This document shows, in pieces, positions 44,860 to 52,796 of a DNA stretch of 64,000 nucleotides. Numbering within the stretch: position 1 is the first letter of the stretch; every line of letters begins with the position of its first letter. The notes under the pieces are model-generated. The model did not search any database, had not been told where the DNA came from, and was given only the letters and a program-made list of their open reading frames with translations. Source of the stretch: an uncultured Bacteroidales bacterium (GTDB lineage Bacteria; Bacteroidota; Bacteroidia; Bacteroidales; UBA932); assembly GCA_910585445.1 (NCBI GenBank), contig CAJUEK010000005.1:40203-104202 (forward strand), read 5' to 3'. A program made the position numbers and the translations under genes.

Positions 44860-45333
44860 ATGGAAAACCTTGACGTGACCGACATTATGATTCTGCGCGA
44901 ATTGCAGAAGGATGCCAAGCTGACGACTAAAGAGCTTGCCGCAAAGGTCCATTTGTCGCCGTCTCCAGTGTTTGAAAGACTGAAACGTCTTGAGAGGGAC
45001 GGGTATATAAAAAATTATATCGCCGTTGTCGATCCGATAAAGGCCGGCAACGGCATAATGGTGCTTTGCAATGTGCGTCTGAAGCATCACAGCAATGAAT
45101 TGAGCAGGCAGTTCACATCAGTCATAGCCGGCATAGATGAAGTGGTGGAATGCTTCAACACCTCGGGAGACTATGATTATCAGCTGAAAATCTATGCCCG
45201 CAGCATGGCTCATTATCAAGAACTTGTGCTCGGGCGGCTCGGAGAACTTGACTGCATCGGCAGCCTGCACAGTATTTTCGTGATTGGCGAAGTGAAAAAT
45301 TCCCGCAGCATCCCTCTCGGCCACGGGAAATGA
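44860..45333 (+). CDS. Lrp/AsnC-family transcriptional regulator
   Basis: A 157-residue amino-acid-responsive regulator. N-terminal winged HTH (LDVTDIMILRELQKDAKLTT, KELAAKVHLSPSPVFERLKR) and C-terminal RAM/ligand domain (MVLCNVRLKHHSNELSRQF, VVECFNTSGDYDYQLKIY, LHSIFVIGEVKNSRSIPL). Divergent from metX with promoters back to back, which suggests control of the methionine genes and itself; ligand unknown. Confidence 0.9.
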   Translation: MENLDVTDIMILRELQKDAKLTTKELAAKVHLSPSPVFERLKRLERDGYIKNYIAVVDPIKAGNGIMVLCNVRLKHHSNELSRQFTSVIAGIDEVVECFNTSGDYDYQLKIYARSMAHYQELVLGRLGELDCIGSLHSIFVIGEVKNSRSIPLGHGK

Positions 45334-45373
45334 CAGACCGGTTGCATGTGCATTTCTGTTGAGGGGCAAAGAT

Positions 45374-45640
45374 ATGAACATCGTGTTTGCACATAAAGCA
45401 TTCGGGCATTTAGGCATTGCGGCATGCTGCTGCCTATCCATGAAAATGCCGCTCTACATGGATGATTTGTCTTGTTTTGCTATCCTATCCACGAAATCTC
45501 AGCTCTGTGTGGATGACTTCTCTGATTTTGCAGCCTTATCCATGAGAATGTCGCTCAGGATGGATGGCTGATCCTGTTTTGTTGTCCTGTCCACGAAATC
45601 GTTACTCTGTATGGATGTCTTGTTCTTGATTGTCGGGTAG
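45374..45640 (+). repeat. dispersed repeat family 2, four 51-bp units with leader
   Basis: TATCC/TGTCC starts units at 45435, 45486, 45537 and 45588, spaced exactly 51 bp. Each can fold with ATCCA(C/T) pairing to (G/A)TGGAT about 20 bases later. The leader AACATCGTGTTTGCACATAA, AAGCATT also precedes the 49.5-kb array. In one frame the units read CLSMKMPLYMDDLSCFAI, LSTKSQLCVDDFSDFAA, LSMRMSLRMDG-stop and, beyond the stop, LSTKSLLCMDVLF. The frame begins with ATG at 45374. Confidence 0.8.
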
Positions 45641-45920
45641 TTGTGCCTATTGGCGGATGTGCTGTGTTGCATGTCCGGGAAGGATTGTTTGTCTGACGGG
45701 CAATCTGTTCTTGGTGCTGGCGCAGAATTGTGTTCCCGACTGTTCTGCTGTGCGGTGTTGCTTTTGGCCAGCCTGGCAGCCGGGAATAGTCATTTGTCTT
45801 AAGGTTACATCTTAATACATGTTTTATGCTCATTGCCTTGTTGCATGGTCATCCCCCCCTGTCTCAGGTTCATTGCTCGTTTTGTAGTGGTGCATAACGG
45901 TATGATAATTAGGTGATTAC

Positions 45921-45975
45921 TGAAATACGGTTCCCCATAAAAGGGGAACCGTGCTGCGGCAATATGTTGATAGAC
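45921..45975 (+). repeat. dispersed hairpin family 5, copy 4 (compensated pair)
   Basis: CTGAAATA, CGGTTCCCC (45928-45936), loop ATAAAA, GGGGAACCG (45943-45951), then GGCAATATGTTGATAG. An A-T pair of the other copies is a G-C pair here, so both arms changed together. Confidence 0.8.
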
Positions 45976-46024
45976 AATTGTTTGTACTTTTGCATCAGTT
46001 GCAAGATTCAGAGGTATTCCATCT

Positions 46025-47056
46025 TTATATTCTTCTGCGAATAATGATAGGGCAGGCGATAGCGGCAATGATGGCGAACGTGACCAGAAATGCCCATATG
46101 TTGACCTTTCGTGAAGCTGCTTTAAGAATCATGTCATCGTACAGCAGGCGATAGGCATCAACCTTCCATACGGGATTGCCGTCCATGAACTCCACAGCAT
46201 TGCCGTATGCGTACTTCCCAGGCAGATCTATCGTATGGAATGACTCCGTAAAAAAATATTCAATTACCTGTGTCCCGGTCTCGTATGCTTTGTCTATGCT
46301 CGCTTTTTCGGCAGAATAAACATCTGATATTTTCATTTCCGGAGCCATATTTTCCCATATGCTCACGAAGTCCTTCGGTGTCATCATCAGCACATCCTCC
46401 CTGTCGGCTTTCTTCATAAAGGCATCATGCGCGGTTTCCATGAACTCAATCTGCCGCTCGTCGCAATAGGGCCGGAATATGTCGCAGAGCGTGATATATA
46501 CGGCGTCTGAATACCATTGTGCGAATTTGCGGCTTATTTCATCCAGCATGCCGTATATCTCTGTCCCGTTCCACCCCTTTGGCATATCCGATCCCCTGAG
46601 AAGCAGGCTCATCTCTTCTTCGGTGAGATATCCGTCATATGCCAACGGAATCCTGTGCTTGAATGTCTTGAACACGGCTTTGTATTCATATTGCGTGAAG
46701 AACCATCTGAATTTCCGCCCAAGGCTCTCTTCCGGGCATAAGATAGGGTTTCCTATATCGCTCTTGCATTTGAGCAAGCCTATCTCGTCTGCTTGTGCAC
46801 ATGCTTTGAATTTCATGCTGTCGGAAGAATTATGGAAATTAAAGCCGGCATGCCGGTCAAGTTTCTGGATTTTCCATATGTCTTCCTGCAGATGTTCATA
46901 GCTGTTTTCAGAAGAATAAATCGTGCGCTTGACGGAAAGGTCTTCTGATACCTGTGATGATACGCAATAGTATGTCGAGCATGATGAGGCGAGGGCTGCC
47001 GTAGCCAGGCATGCGAAAGTCATGATGCTGCCAAATGTTTTCCTTTTCGGTTTCAT
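46025..47056 (-). CDS. lipoprotein with C-terminal membrane helix, unknown function
   Basis: A 343-residue protein that I cannot assign to a family. The N-terminus has a lipobox (LASSCSTYY, Cys near 26). Residues 40-310 are mostly soluble and partly helical (LTEEEMSLLLRGSDMPKGWN, DEISRKFAQWYSDAVYITLC). The C-terminus is a membrane helix followed by arginines (AFLVTFAIIAAIACPIIIRR). It may therefore be anchored at both ends. It is third in an operon with an ECF sigma factor and a small membrane protein, so it may be part of the sigma regulon or its sensing arm. Confidence 0.7.
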   Translation of the reverse strand: MKPKRKTFGSIMTFACLATAALASSCSTYYCVSSQVSEDLSVKRTIYSSENSYEHLQEDIWKIQKLDRHAGFNFHNSSDSMKFKACAQADEIGLLKCKSDIGNPILCPEESLGRKFRWFFTQYEYKAVFKTFKHRIPLAYDGYLTEEEMSLLLRGSDMPKGWNGTEIYGMLDEISRKFAQWYSDAVYITLCDIFRPYCDERQIEFMETAHDAFMKKADREDVLMMTPKDFVSIWENMAPEMKISDVYSAEKASIDKAYETGTQVIEYFFTESFHTIDLPGKYAYGNAVEFMDGNPVWKVDAYRLLYDDMILKAASRKVNIWAFLVTFAIIAAIACPIIIRRRI

Positions 47057-47134
47057 ATCGTGAAATGTTTTTGAGGTTTATTGGCCGGTTTGGGCTTCCA
47101 GGGAGGCTCCGTCGGCCTGATTGTCCATTCCTGC

Positions 47135-47536
47135 TTACAGGTTTCCGTATTTTTCATGCAGCCGGGATGATCTCATGTATGCCCGGTACATTTTTTCTGA
47201 ACTGCTTCCTTTGTCGGCTGAGGTCAACAATAGGGTGGCAGCGTCTTTTGAATCTGAGGCTTGCCTGGATTCGTCATAGTGAAGTTGTATTCTTCTTTCA
47301 ATTTCTGTTTTTGCAGTGTAGCCTGTTGAAGGATTGCCGTCTTCGGATACGTATAAACCGTAAGTCGCCATTCCTGCCGTAAGAGCTGCAATGACTGATG
47401 CTACGGCAATGCCTATGTGTCTTTTTGCGGATATTCGTGCCATGACTTCCGACTTCATTTTTTCTTGTGACGGGGATTCTGATGCAAGACGTGTCATGGT
47501 CTGCCTGTAACCGTGATATTTGTCACTCTGTTTCAT
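47135..47536 (-). CDS. small membrane protein, candidate anti-sigma factor
   Basis: A 133-residue protein with a cytoplasmic N-terminus of about 40 residues (MTRLASESPSQEKMKSEVMA), a single membrane segment near 41-62 (IGIAVASVIAALTAGMATYG) and a periplasmic tail. No zinc-binding HxxxCxxC motif is visible. Its start overlaps the 3' end of the sigma gene by 14 bp. That coupling, the single-pass topology and its place after an ECF sigma gene suggest an anti-sigma role; sequence alone does not prove it. Confidence 0.65.
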   Translation of the reverse strand: MKQSDKYHGYRQTMTRLASESPSQEKMKSEVMARISAKRHIGIAVASVIAALTAGMATYGLYVSEDGNPSTGYTAKTEIERRIQLHYDESRQASDSKDAATLLLTSADKGSSSEKMYRAYMRSSRLHEKYGNL

Positions 47537-48104
47537 ATCGTTCCAATTCTGTCATAATTCTTTTCTTTGCCAGATGAAGGTTGCTTTTTATGTTGTTTGC
47601 CGGCATTCCTGTTATTTCGGCCACTTCATTTACAGAAAGCCCTTCAAGTTCCCTGAGCGTGAATATGATGCGCTGCTTTGGAGAAAGCCCGGCGGATATC
47701 TTGCATATCATCTTCCATCTTTCCCTGTTTATGAGGTCTTCCTCAGGAGAAGATGCGGACGGTTCGTCTTTATATGACGTTTCTGCCGGGGAAATGCCTA
47801 TCAGATTCAGCAGTCTGCGTTTCCTCAGGCGGTCATAGCAAAGATTGCATGTGATTCTGTATATCCATGCCGATGCTCCGCAGCGTTTCTCGTCATATTT
47901 TGATGCATTGCGCCATATTTTCACGAAGACTTCCTGAGTCACGTCTTCGCTTTCCGGACGGTCGCAAAGAATCCTGTATGCGGTTCTCGAGACCATGGGC
48001 ATGTATTTGTCCATGAGCTTCTTCAGAGCATCCTGACTGCCTTTGGCCACAGCATTTATGGTCAGGAAGTCGTTTCCGATGGTATGTCCGTGCGATCTGT
48101 CCAT
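47523..48104 (-). CDS. ECF RNA polymerase sigma factor
   Basis: A 193-residue sigma-70 family member. Region 2: LKKLMDKYMPMVSRTAYRIL, SEDVTQEVFVKIWRNASKYD, ASAWIYRITCNLCYDRLRKR. Region 4: LSPKQRIIFTLRELEGLSVN, EVAEITGMPANNIKSNLHLA. Both regions are complete, unlike the sigma gene at 25 kb. It overlaps the next gene by 14 bp in an operon sigma, candidate anti-sigma, lipoprotein. A copy of repeat family 3 lies just upstream of its start. Confidence 0.92.
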   Translation of the reverse strand: MDRSHGHTIGNDFLTINAVAKGSQDALKKLMDKYMPMVSRTAYRILCDRPESEDVTQEVFVKIWRNASKYDEKRCGASAWIYRITCNLCYDRLRKRRLLNLIGISPAETSYKDEPSASSPEEDLINRERWKMICKISAGLSPKQRIIFTLRELEGLSVNEVAEITGMPANNIKSNLHLAKKRIMTELERYETE

Positions 48105-48559
48105 TCAGTAAATGATTCTGAATATTATACGCACAAATATGGGAAAAGTCAAAAGCAGAAGCAAAGTTTGCTTTGATTATGCCGGGATGCAAGCGTATAT
48201 ATGTGCAAATCTAATGTGAGCAAAAATGGCCATGACGTGTAACTGTATGATAAACATGTGTTTGTTGAAATACGATTCCCCAGATGTGATATGCGCCGCA
48301 AAAGTTGGACAAAAGCTATCGGAGCAGGTCGGTTGTAGTGAATCGCGTTTCAGGAAAGGCTTGGTGGCTGCTGATGTGTTATATTCGATGGTTCTGCGGA
48401 ATCATGATGCATCCCTTCGGGAGAAAATGCAAAATAATCGGTGTGATTTCCCTTGATTATTATAGATATGTCATTATGGAATCACAGATGCCGTAAAGGT
48501 ATGACACCAGCCCCGTACAGCGTTTGGGCATGGCACGGAAGGTATCATTCTGATAAATA
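48105..48559. other. intergenic region with repeat remnants
   Basis: It carries repeat family 3 copy D (48141-48210) and half of a family 5 hairpin (48260-48282: TTGAAATACGATTCCCC without the second arm). A short plus-strand frame (48226-48456) shows no known family. Confidence 0.5.
48141..48210 (+). repeat. dispersed repeat family 3, copy D
   Basis: GTCAAAAGCAGAAG, hairpin CAAAG-TTTG-CTTTG, ATTATGCCGGGATGCAAGCG, TATATATG. Confidence 0.75.
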
Positions 48560-49402
48560 CTACCAGTTCTGTATGAAATGTATCTGGTGCTTAATGGTCT
48601 GCGGGACAAATGTACCGTTTTTGACAGCCGGTTCCCATGCCGGTGCTTTTTCGAGCACTTTTATCACTGCATCGCTGAACTCTTTTCTGTTGCTGCTTAT
48701 GATTCTGACATCACTGATTGTGCCGTCTTCATTGACAACAAAACTATATTCCACCAATGCTTCATTCCCTTTCATGTTTTTGCTCCAGCTTAGCCTGTCA
48801 TGCATCCACTCATCATAGAACTTCTTGACATCTCCTCCCTGAAATCTTGCCGGCCTGTCGGTGTCGGATGACGCAGACCAATTCTTTTTTAGCTCATTGA
48901 GAAATTTCTTCTGCTCCTTATTGAGTTTCACCTCTCTGAATGCAGGAACTGTCACTCCGGCAGAGCTTGCTGACGGATATCGTGTCCCGCTCTTTGTCGG
49001 TTGCCCATGACGTACCATTCCTATGAATACGGTGCCGTTCTCGGCAATCAGTGTGTCACGTCCTTCAGCATGGCCTTCCTTGAAGTCGCCGAGCACAATC
49101 TTGCCTGACACATGGTAGAATCTGCCGTTTCCGGAATGCTGCCCATTTTCAAAATTCCCCTGATATCTGCTGCCACCAGGAAGATATTGGATTCCATACC
49201 CTTCCGCCTTGCAATTTACGAACTTGCCGAATATTATGCCGTCTTTTGCAGATTGCAGGACACCTTTTCCGGCAGGATATTCCCCTGTATATTTCCATGT
49301 CCCGGTTGTTATGCTGGTGTCTTTCTGTGCGTACATTGTGAATACCGGCAGAAGCATTGCCAAGACACCGGCCACATATCTTCTTTTCATTTCAGATTTC
49401 AT
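48560..49402 (-). CDS. MORN-repeat protein with TonB C-terminal domain
   Basis: About 280 residues from ATG 49402 (ATG 49390 would begin directly with the signal-like MKRRYVAGVLAMLLPVF). Residues about 40-130 contain MORN-like repeats (GVLQSAKDGIIFGKFVNCKA, EGYGIQYLPGGSRYQGNFEN, GQHSGNGRFYHVSGKI). The C-terminal 100 residues have the TonB fold: VEYSFVVNEDGTISDVRIIS, SDAVIKVLEKAPAWEPAVKN, PQTIKHQIHF. In TonB-like energy transducers this domain contacts receptor TonB boxes, but here it follows a cleavable-looking signal and MORN repeats, so it may be periplasmic. A repeat-rich region precedes it. Confidence 0.8.
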   Translation of the reverse strand: MKSEMKRRYVAGVLAMLLPVFTMYAQKDTSITTGTWKYTGEYPAGKGVLQSAKDGIIFGKFVNCKAEGYGIQYLPGGSRYQGNFENGQHSGNGRFYHVSGKIVLGDFKEGHAEGRDTLIAENGTVFIGMVRHGQPTKSGTRYPSASSAGVTVPAFREVKLNKEQKKFLNELKKNWSASSDTDRPARFQGGDVKKFYDEWMHDRLSWSKNMKGNEALVEYSFVVNEDGTISDVRIISSNRKEFSDAVIKVLEKAPAWEPAVKNGTFVPQTIKHQIHFIQNW

Positions 49403-49713
49403 GACGGTAATTAAAGTCCGCAATATGTTGAGGTGCAAACCTTAGCAAAAGTTGAGAGCAAAACGTCAAGCTTGCTTGTAAGTTTTGCCGAAACGCCAGC
49501 GTATATATGGCCGTCGGGACAAATATATAAAAATTGTGTTTGCATACAAAGCATTGTTGCATATTGATTTCCTATCCACGAAATCGCTGCTGTGTGTGGA
49601 TGTCTTGTTCGATAGCCATGCCCTATCCACGAAAATGCTGCCAGGCATGGATAAACTTTACTATTTCATCGCCCCATCCGCGGAATTCCCATCCGTGAAG
49701 GATAAAATGAACA
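49403..49713. other. repeat-filled gap
   Basis: Almost wholly occupied by repeat family 3 copy E and a 51-bp array (see those entries); no gene supported. Confidence 0.6.
49445..49521 (+). repeat. dispersed repeat family 3, copy E
   Basis: GTTGAGAGCAAAACGT, hairpin CAAG-CTTG-CTTG, TTTTGCCGAAACGCCAGCG, TATATATGGCC. It directly precedes the leader of a 51-bp array. Confidence 0.75.
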
Positions 49714-49725
49714 TTATATCGGGTT
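49531..49725 (+). repeat. dispersed repeat family 2, three 51-bp units with leader
   Basis: Leader ATTGTGTTTGCATACAAAGC, then TATCC/CATCC at 49573, 49624 and 49675, again exactly 51 bp apart. One frame reads FLSTKSLLCVDVLFDSHA, LSTKMLPGMDKLYYFIA, PSAEFPSVKDKMN, paralleling the 45.4-kb array. Confidence 0.8.
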
Positions 49726-50682
49726 GCCAATCCATCCGGAAGACGTGCATCCCATACATGATGCTATCCCGTAACCGCCGGAGATGTTTCCGTTGCTGAT
49801 GAAAGGCGGGATAAGGCCGGCAGCGAGCAGTGACTCGTTTATCCGCGGATTGAGATATTCGTAGGCCTCTTTCGGAATCCGGAACATTTCCACATTGTAC
49901 AGCGTGCGTCTGAATATCTTGTAATCTTCAACGACTGCCCAGTATTTGTCTTGCTGATATGGTATATCCACCACGATTTCAAGATTCTGTGTTTTTCCTC
50001 CGTCATCTTCAAAGATTACCATATCAGTCCCGTTCACATGGCACTGCTTGATGGTTTTATAGCCGAGAATATCCTCATCCTTGGACTTCACAGGTGACTC
50101 CATTTTGTAGTCATATCGCAGATAAGAGACTTCCGTTTCCGGTTGCCGGTCTGAATCGGCATATGTCTTTTCCATTCTGCATACCCCTCTGATGGCAACT
50201 CCATAATAATGCTTCTGTCCGGATCCGTCATTTCGTCTCACTGTGAATTTGTGGCGGAGAGTGCCATAGTTGTATATTTCACGGCTCATTTCCATATCTG
50301 CTTCATCCGGGACGGAAGATGATGCCGTAATTTGAGGATAGCCCTCAGCACTGGCATCTACCGATACGATATCGCCTGGTTTCAACGGGACATCTGCAAT
50401 GTACGTGTAAACATAATTGTCCTCAGAATATAACTTTGGGGCAAATGAGTCTCCATTTACCCTGAAGTTCATCATGATATTTGACAGTTCTTTCGGGCCT
50501 TCATACTCTGTTATCGGCACGGCTGCCGTCAGCTTGATATATGTCGTATCGTGATTGTTGGACGGGAAACATTCAAGATACAGACGCCCTCCATCCGGCT
50601 TGAGCGGAAGATCAGTCTCACGCTCGCATGACAATGCCGCAAGAAGCAGTAAAGATGATAATATGGCTGGTATTTTCCTCAT
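49714..50682 (-). CDS. DUF4249-type lipoprotein
   Basis: A 322-residue exported lipoprotein (LAALSCERE, acylated Cys near 19). The DUF4249 pattern is visible: RLYLECFPSNNHDTTYIKL near 34-52, then PLKPGDIVSVDASAEGYPQI, and a C-terminal VVDIPYQQDKYWAVVEDYKI with SLLAAGLIPPFISNGNISGG. These proteins are encoded beside TonB receptors and are thought to be surface partners. Its gene is 2 bp after the receptor gene. Substrate unknown. Confidence 0.8.
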   Translation of the reverse strand: MRKIPAILSSLLLLAALSCERETDLPLKPDGGRLYLECFPSNNHDTTYIKLTAAVPITEYEGPKELSNIMMNFRVNGDSFAPKLYSEDNYVYTYIADVPLKPGDIVSVDASAEGYPQITASSSVPDEADMEMSREIYNYGTLRHKFTVRRNDGSGQKHYYGVAIRGVCRMEKTYADSDRQPETEVSYLRYDYKMESPVKSKDEDILGYKTIKQCHVNGTDMVIFEDDGGKTQNLEIVVDIPYQQDKYWAVVEDYKIFRRTLYNVEMFRIPKEAYEYLNPRINESLLAAGLIPPFISNGNISGGYGIASCMGCTSSGWIGNPI

Positions 50683-50684
50683 TG

Positions 50685-52796
50685 CTAAAATTTTAAAGTA
50701 TAACTGAAGGATGGGATTATCGGGACAAGCGAATATACGGTAGCTACCGGTTTGTTTTCAAGATTGATTGTTGTCCGCATAAGAATCGGGTTCATCCTGC
50801 AGTAAGCGTTATAGATGCTGATATTCCAAATGCTCTCGTTGCCGCGTTTTGTCTTCTTGTGGATATTGCAGCTTAGGTCAAGCCTATGATAATCAGGCAT
50901 CTTTGCATTGTATGGTTCGGAAAACAGAAATTTTGTCCCTGTTCCCGGACGGTTGACAATATGCTCCGGGACTGTCACACGATTGCCGCTGTGAAAATTC
51001 CATGTGGCATTGATATCAATGTTTTCCGTAATCCGGTATGATGCTGTCAGAGTCAGTTTGTGCCTGTTGTCAAACCTGTCCCTGAACCAGTTGGAATGAA
51101 GCTCGTCGAATTTACGTTCGCTCCATGACAAGGTGTATGCGGCACTTCCGAGGAATTTTCCGGAAAGATATTTTACCTCAAGCTCGGCTCCGTATGAACG
51201 GCCTTTCCCGCTTATGAATTCTTCCTCCCATTTGTCAATTGGCGGGAAAAGGGAGCCTGAGCCTGAATAGATGAGGCAGTTCCGGATTGAACGGTAGTAA
51301 CCGCTGGCATCCACATGCCAATTCTTTGAAATGCGGGCATATATCCCGGCCGTGGCCTGATGGGAGTCGGACGGTTTTACTATGCTTGTGGACGGCATCC
51401 AGATGTTTGTCGGCAGGTCGATATAAATTGACGACAGCAGATGGGCATATTGGCTCATGGCTTCGTATGAGGCCTTTGCTATAATGTCATCTGTGATATT
51501 ATAGCTTGCCGCCAATCTTGGCTGGGGCCTGAAATATGCGGCTCCGTCTGCGAAATATCCGTCAAGCCTGAGTCCTGCGGTAAGGCTGAACGGCCCGTAA
51601 GTTATCTCGTCTTCTGCAAATGCAGAAACTTCATGGGACAGATATTTTCCGGAGCCGGAATCAGTCATGATTTCCTCTCCTCTTGTCTTTACTTTTGTAT
51701 GTGACGGATTATACCAGGAACTCCTGTACTCAATGCCTGCAGAAAGGTTGTGATGCTTGAATGACATTACCAAGGCGCTCTTGATTCCTGCTGCATTGGC
51801 GCTGCTTGCAGATGTCTCTGTAAATGTGCCGGATGTCAAGACGTCATCAGAGAAATCATTGGACTTCTGCCAATCCGAGATATCTGAATAGCCTTTTGAG
51901 TAATACAGCATTGCTGAAAGGGCCAGCCTTTGTGAAAATATGTGGTTCCAGCTTGACGACGCGGCAATATTACCCCATTTCATATTCGTCTTGACTCCGC
52001 TTTCCGCATCGTATATTTCTTTGCCATAATACTTTTCCTGGGTTATCTTGCTGTAGCTGAAATGGTCTGTTCCGGCAAAGAAACGGAAATTTATCTTGTC
52101 AGACTGGGTCGGGGAATATGCCAGATTTACATCAGAATCGAAAAGGGCATAGCCGCCCTTTGTGTCGCTTCCGGAATTATTGAATGCAAGTATTGGTGCT
52201 ATGATGGCATCGAGCCAGCTTCTGCGTATCGCCACATTGTATGACAGCTTGTTCTTGACAATTGGTCCGTTCAGATTTATCCTTCCGTCAATAAGTCCGA
52301 TTGAGACGGAACCTCCGAACTTTTCCATAGAGCCGTCCATGGTCGTGATGTCAACGACGGAAGACAGCTTGCCGCCATATCGCGCCGGAAATCCGCTTTT
52401 ATAAAAGTCAGCAGATTGGATGATGTCAGTGTTGAACGACGAGAAAAGGCCTGCAAGATGTGACACCTGGAACAGCGGTACTCCGTCAAGGAGGAAAAGG
52501 TTGTCGCTTCCATCCCCGCCGTGCACGTAAAGCCCGGACATCAATTCCATTCCAGACGCGACTCCAGATATGTTCTGAAGTACCTTTATGACATCCGGGG
52601 TTCCCAATACTGCGGTTCCTGCAATAAGTTCCTTGCGGTCAAGACGCTTCAGCCCGGTATATGCAATAGGGGACTTTTCCGCAGAAATGATGACCCTTTC
52701 GAGAGTGTCCGCAATTTCTTTTTCATCGGCTGCAGCCGGAAAGCAGACGTTCAGGAACGCAAGAAAAATACTACAGAGAGTAAGAAACCCTTTCAT
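50685..52796 (-). CDS. TonB-dependent receptor without regulatory-like domain
   Basis: A 703-residue outer-membrane receptor from ATG 52796 (an ATG two codons upstream is equally possible). A signal peptide ends near 25 (NVCFPAAA). The plug starts almost at once: LERVIISAEKSPIAYTGLKR, GTPDVIKVLQNISGVASGME, YVHGGDGSDNLFLLDGVPLF. The barrel ends in SYTLKF with terminal Phe. The lack of both STN and carboxypeptidase-like domains makes it shorter than the other receptors here. Operon: lipoprotein (26-bp overlap), receptor, DUF4249. Confidence 0.9.
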   Translation of the reverse strand: MKGFLTLCSIFLAFLNVCFPAAADEKEIADTLERVIISAEKSPIAYTGLKRLDRKELIAGTAVLGTPDVIKVLQNISGVASGMELMSGLYVHGGDGSDNLFLLDGVPLFQVSHLAGLFSSFNTDIIQSADFYKSGFPARYGGKLSSVVDITTMDGSMEKFGGSVSIGLIDGRINLNGPIVKNKLSYNVAIRRSWLDAIIAPILAFNNSGSDTKGGYALFDSDVNLAYSPTQSDKINFRFFAGTDHFSYSKITQEKYYGKEIYDAESGVKTNMKWGNIAASSSWNHIFSQRLALSAMLYYSKGYSDISDWQKSNDFSDDVLTSGTFTETSASSANAAGIKSALVMSFKHHNLSAGIEYRSSWYNPSHTKVKTRGEEIMTDSGSGKYLSHEVSAFAEDEITYGPFSLTAGLRLDGYFADGAAYFRPQPRLAASYNITDDIIAKASYEAMSQYAHLLSSIYIDLPTNIWMPSTSIVKPSDSHQATAGIYARISKNWHVDASGYYRSIRNCLIYSGSGSLFPPIDKWEEEFISGKGRSYGAELEVKYLSGKFLGSAAYTLSWSERKFDELHSNWFRDRFDNRHKLTLTASYRITENIDINATWNFHSGNRVTVPEHIVNRPGTGTKFLFSEPYNAKMPDYHRLDLSCNIHKKTKRGNESIWNISIYNAYCRMNPILMRTTINLENKPVATVYSLVPIIPSFSYTLKF

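Larger units (their letters stand above)
45334..46024. other. repeat-rich intergenic region
   Basis: It holds a four-unit 51-bp array (45435-45638) and a copy of hairpin family 5 (45921-45975). A C7 run lies at 45853-45859. No ordinary gene is supported. Confidence 0.6.

Noticed and set aside
45435..45640. Regular 51-bp spacing resembling a CRISPR array
   Set aside because: The units diverge along their whole length, there is no constant repeat with unique spacers, and no cas gene is in the window.
48226..48456. Plus-strand open frame of 76 codons, possible transposase remnant
   Set aside because: No DDE or HTH motif and no inverted ends could be found; part of it is a half hairpin of repeat family 5.
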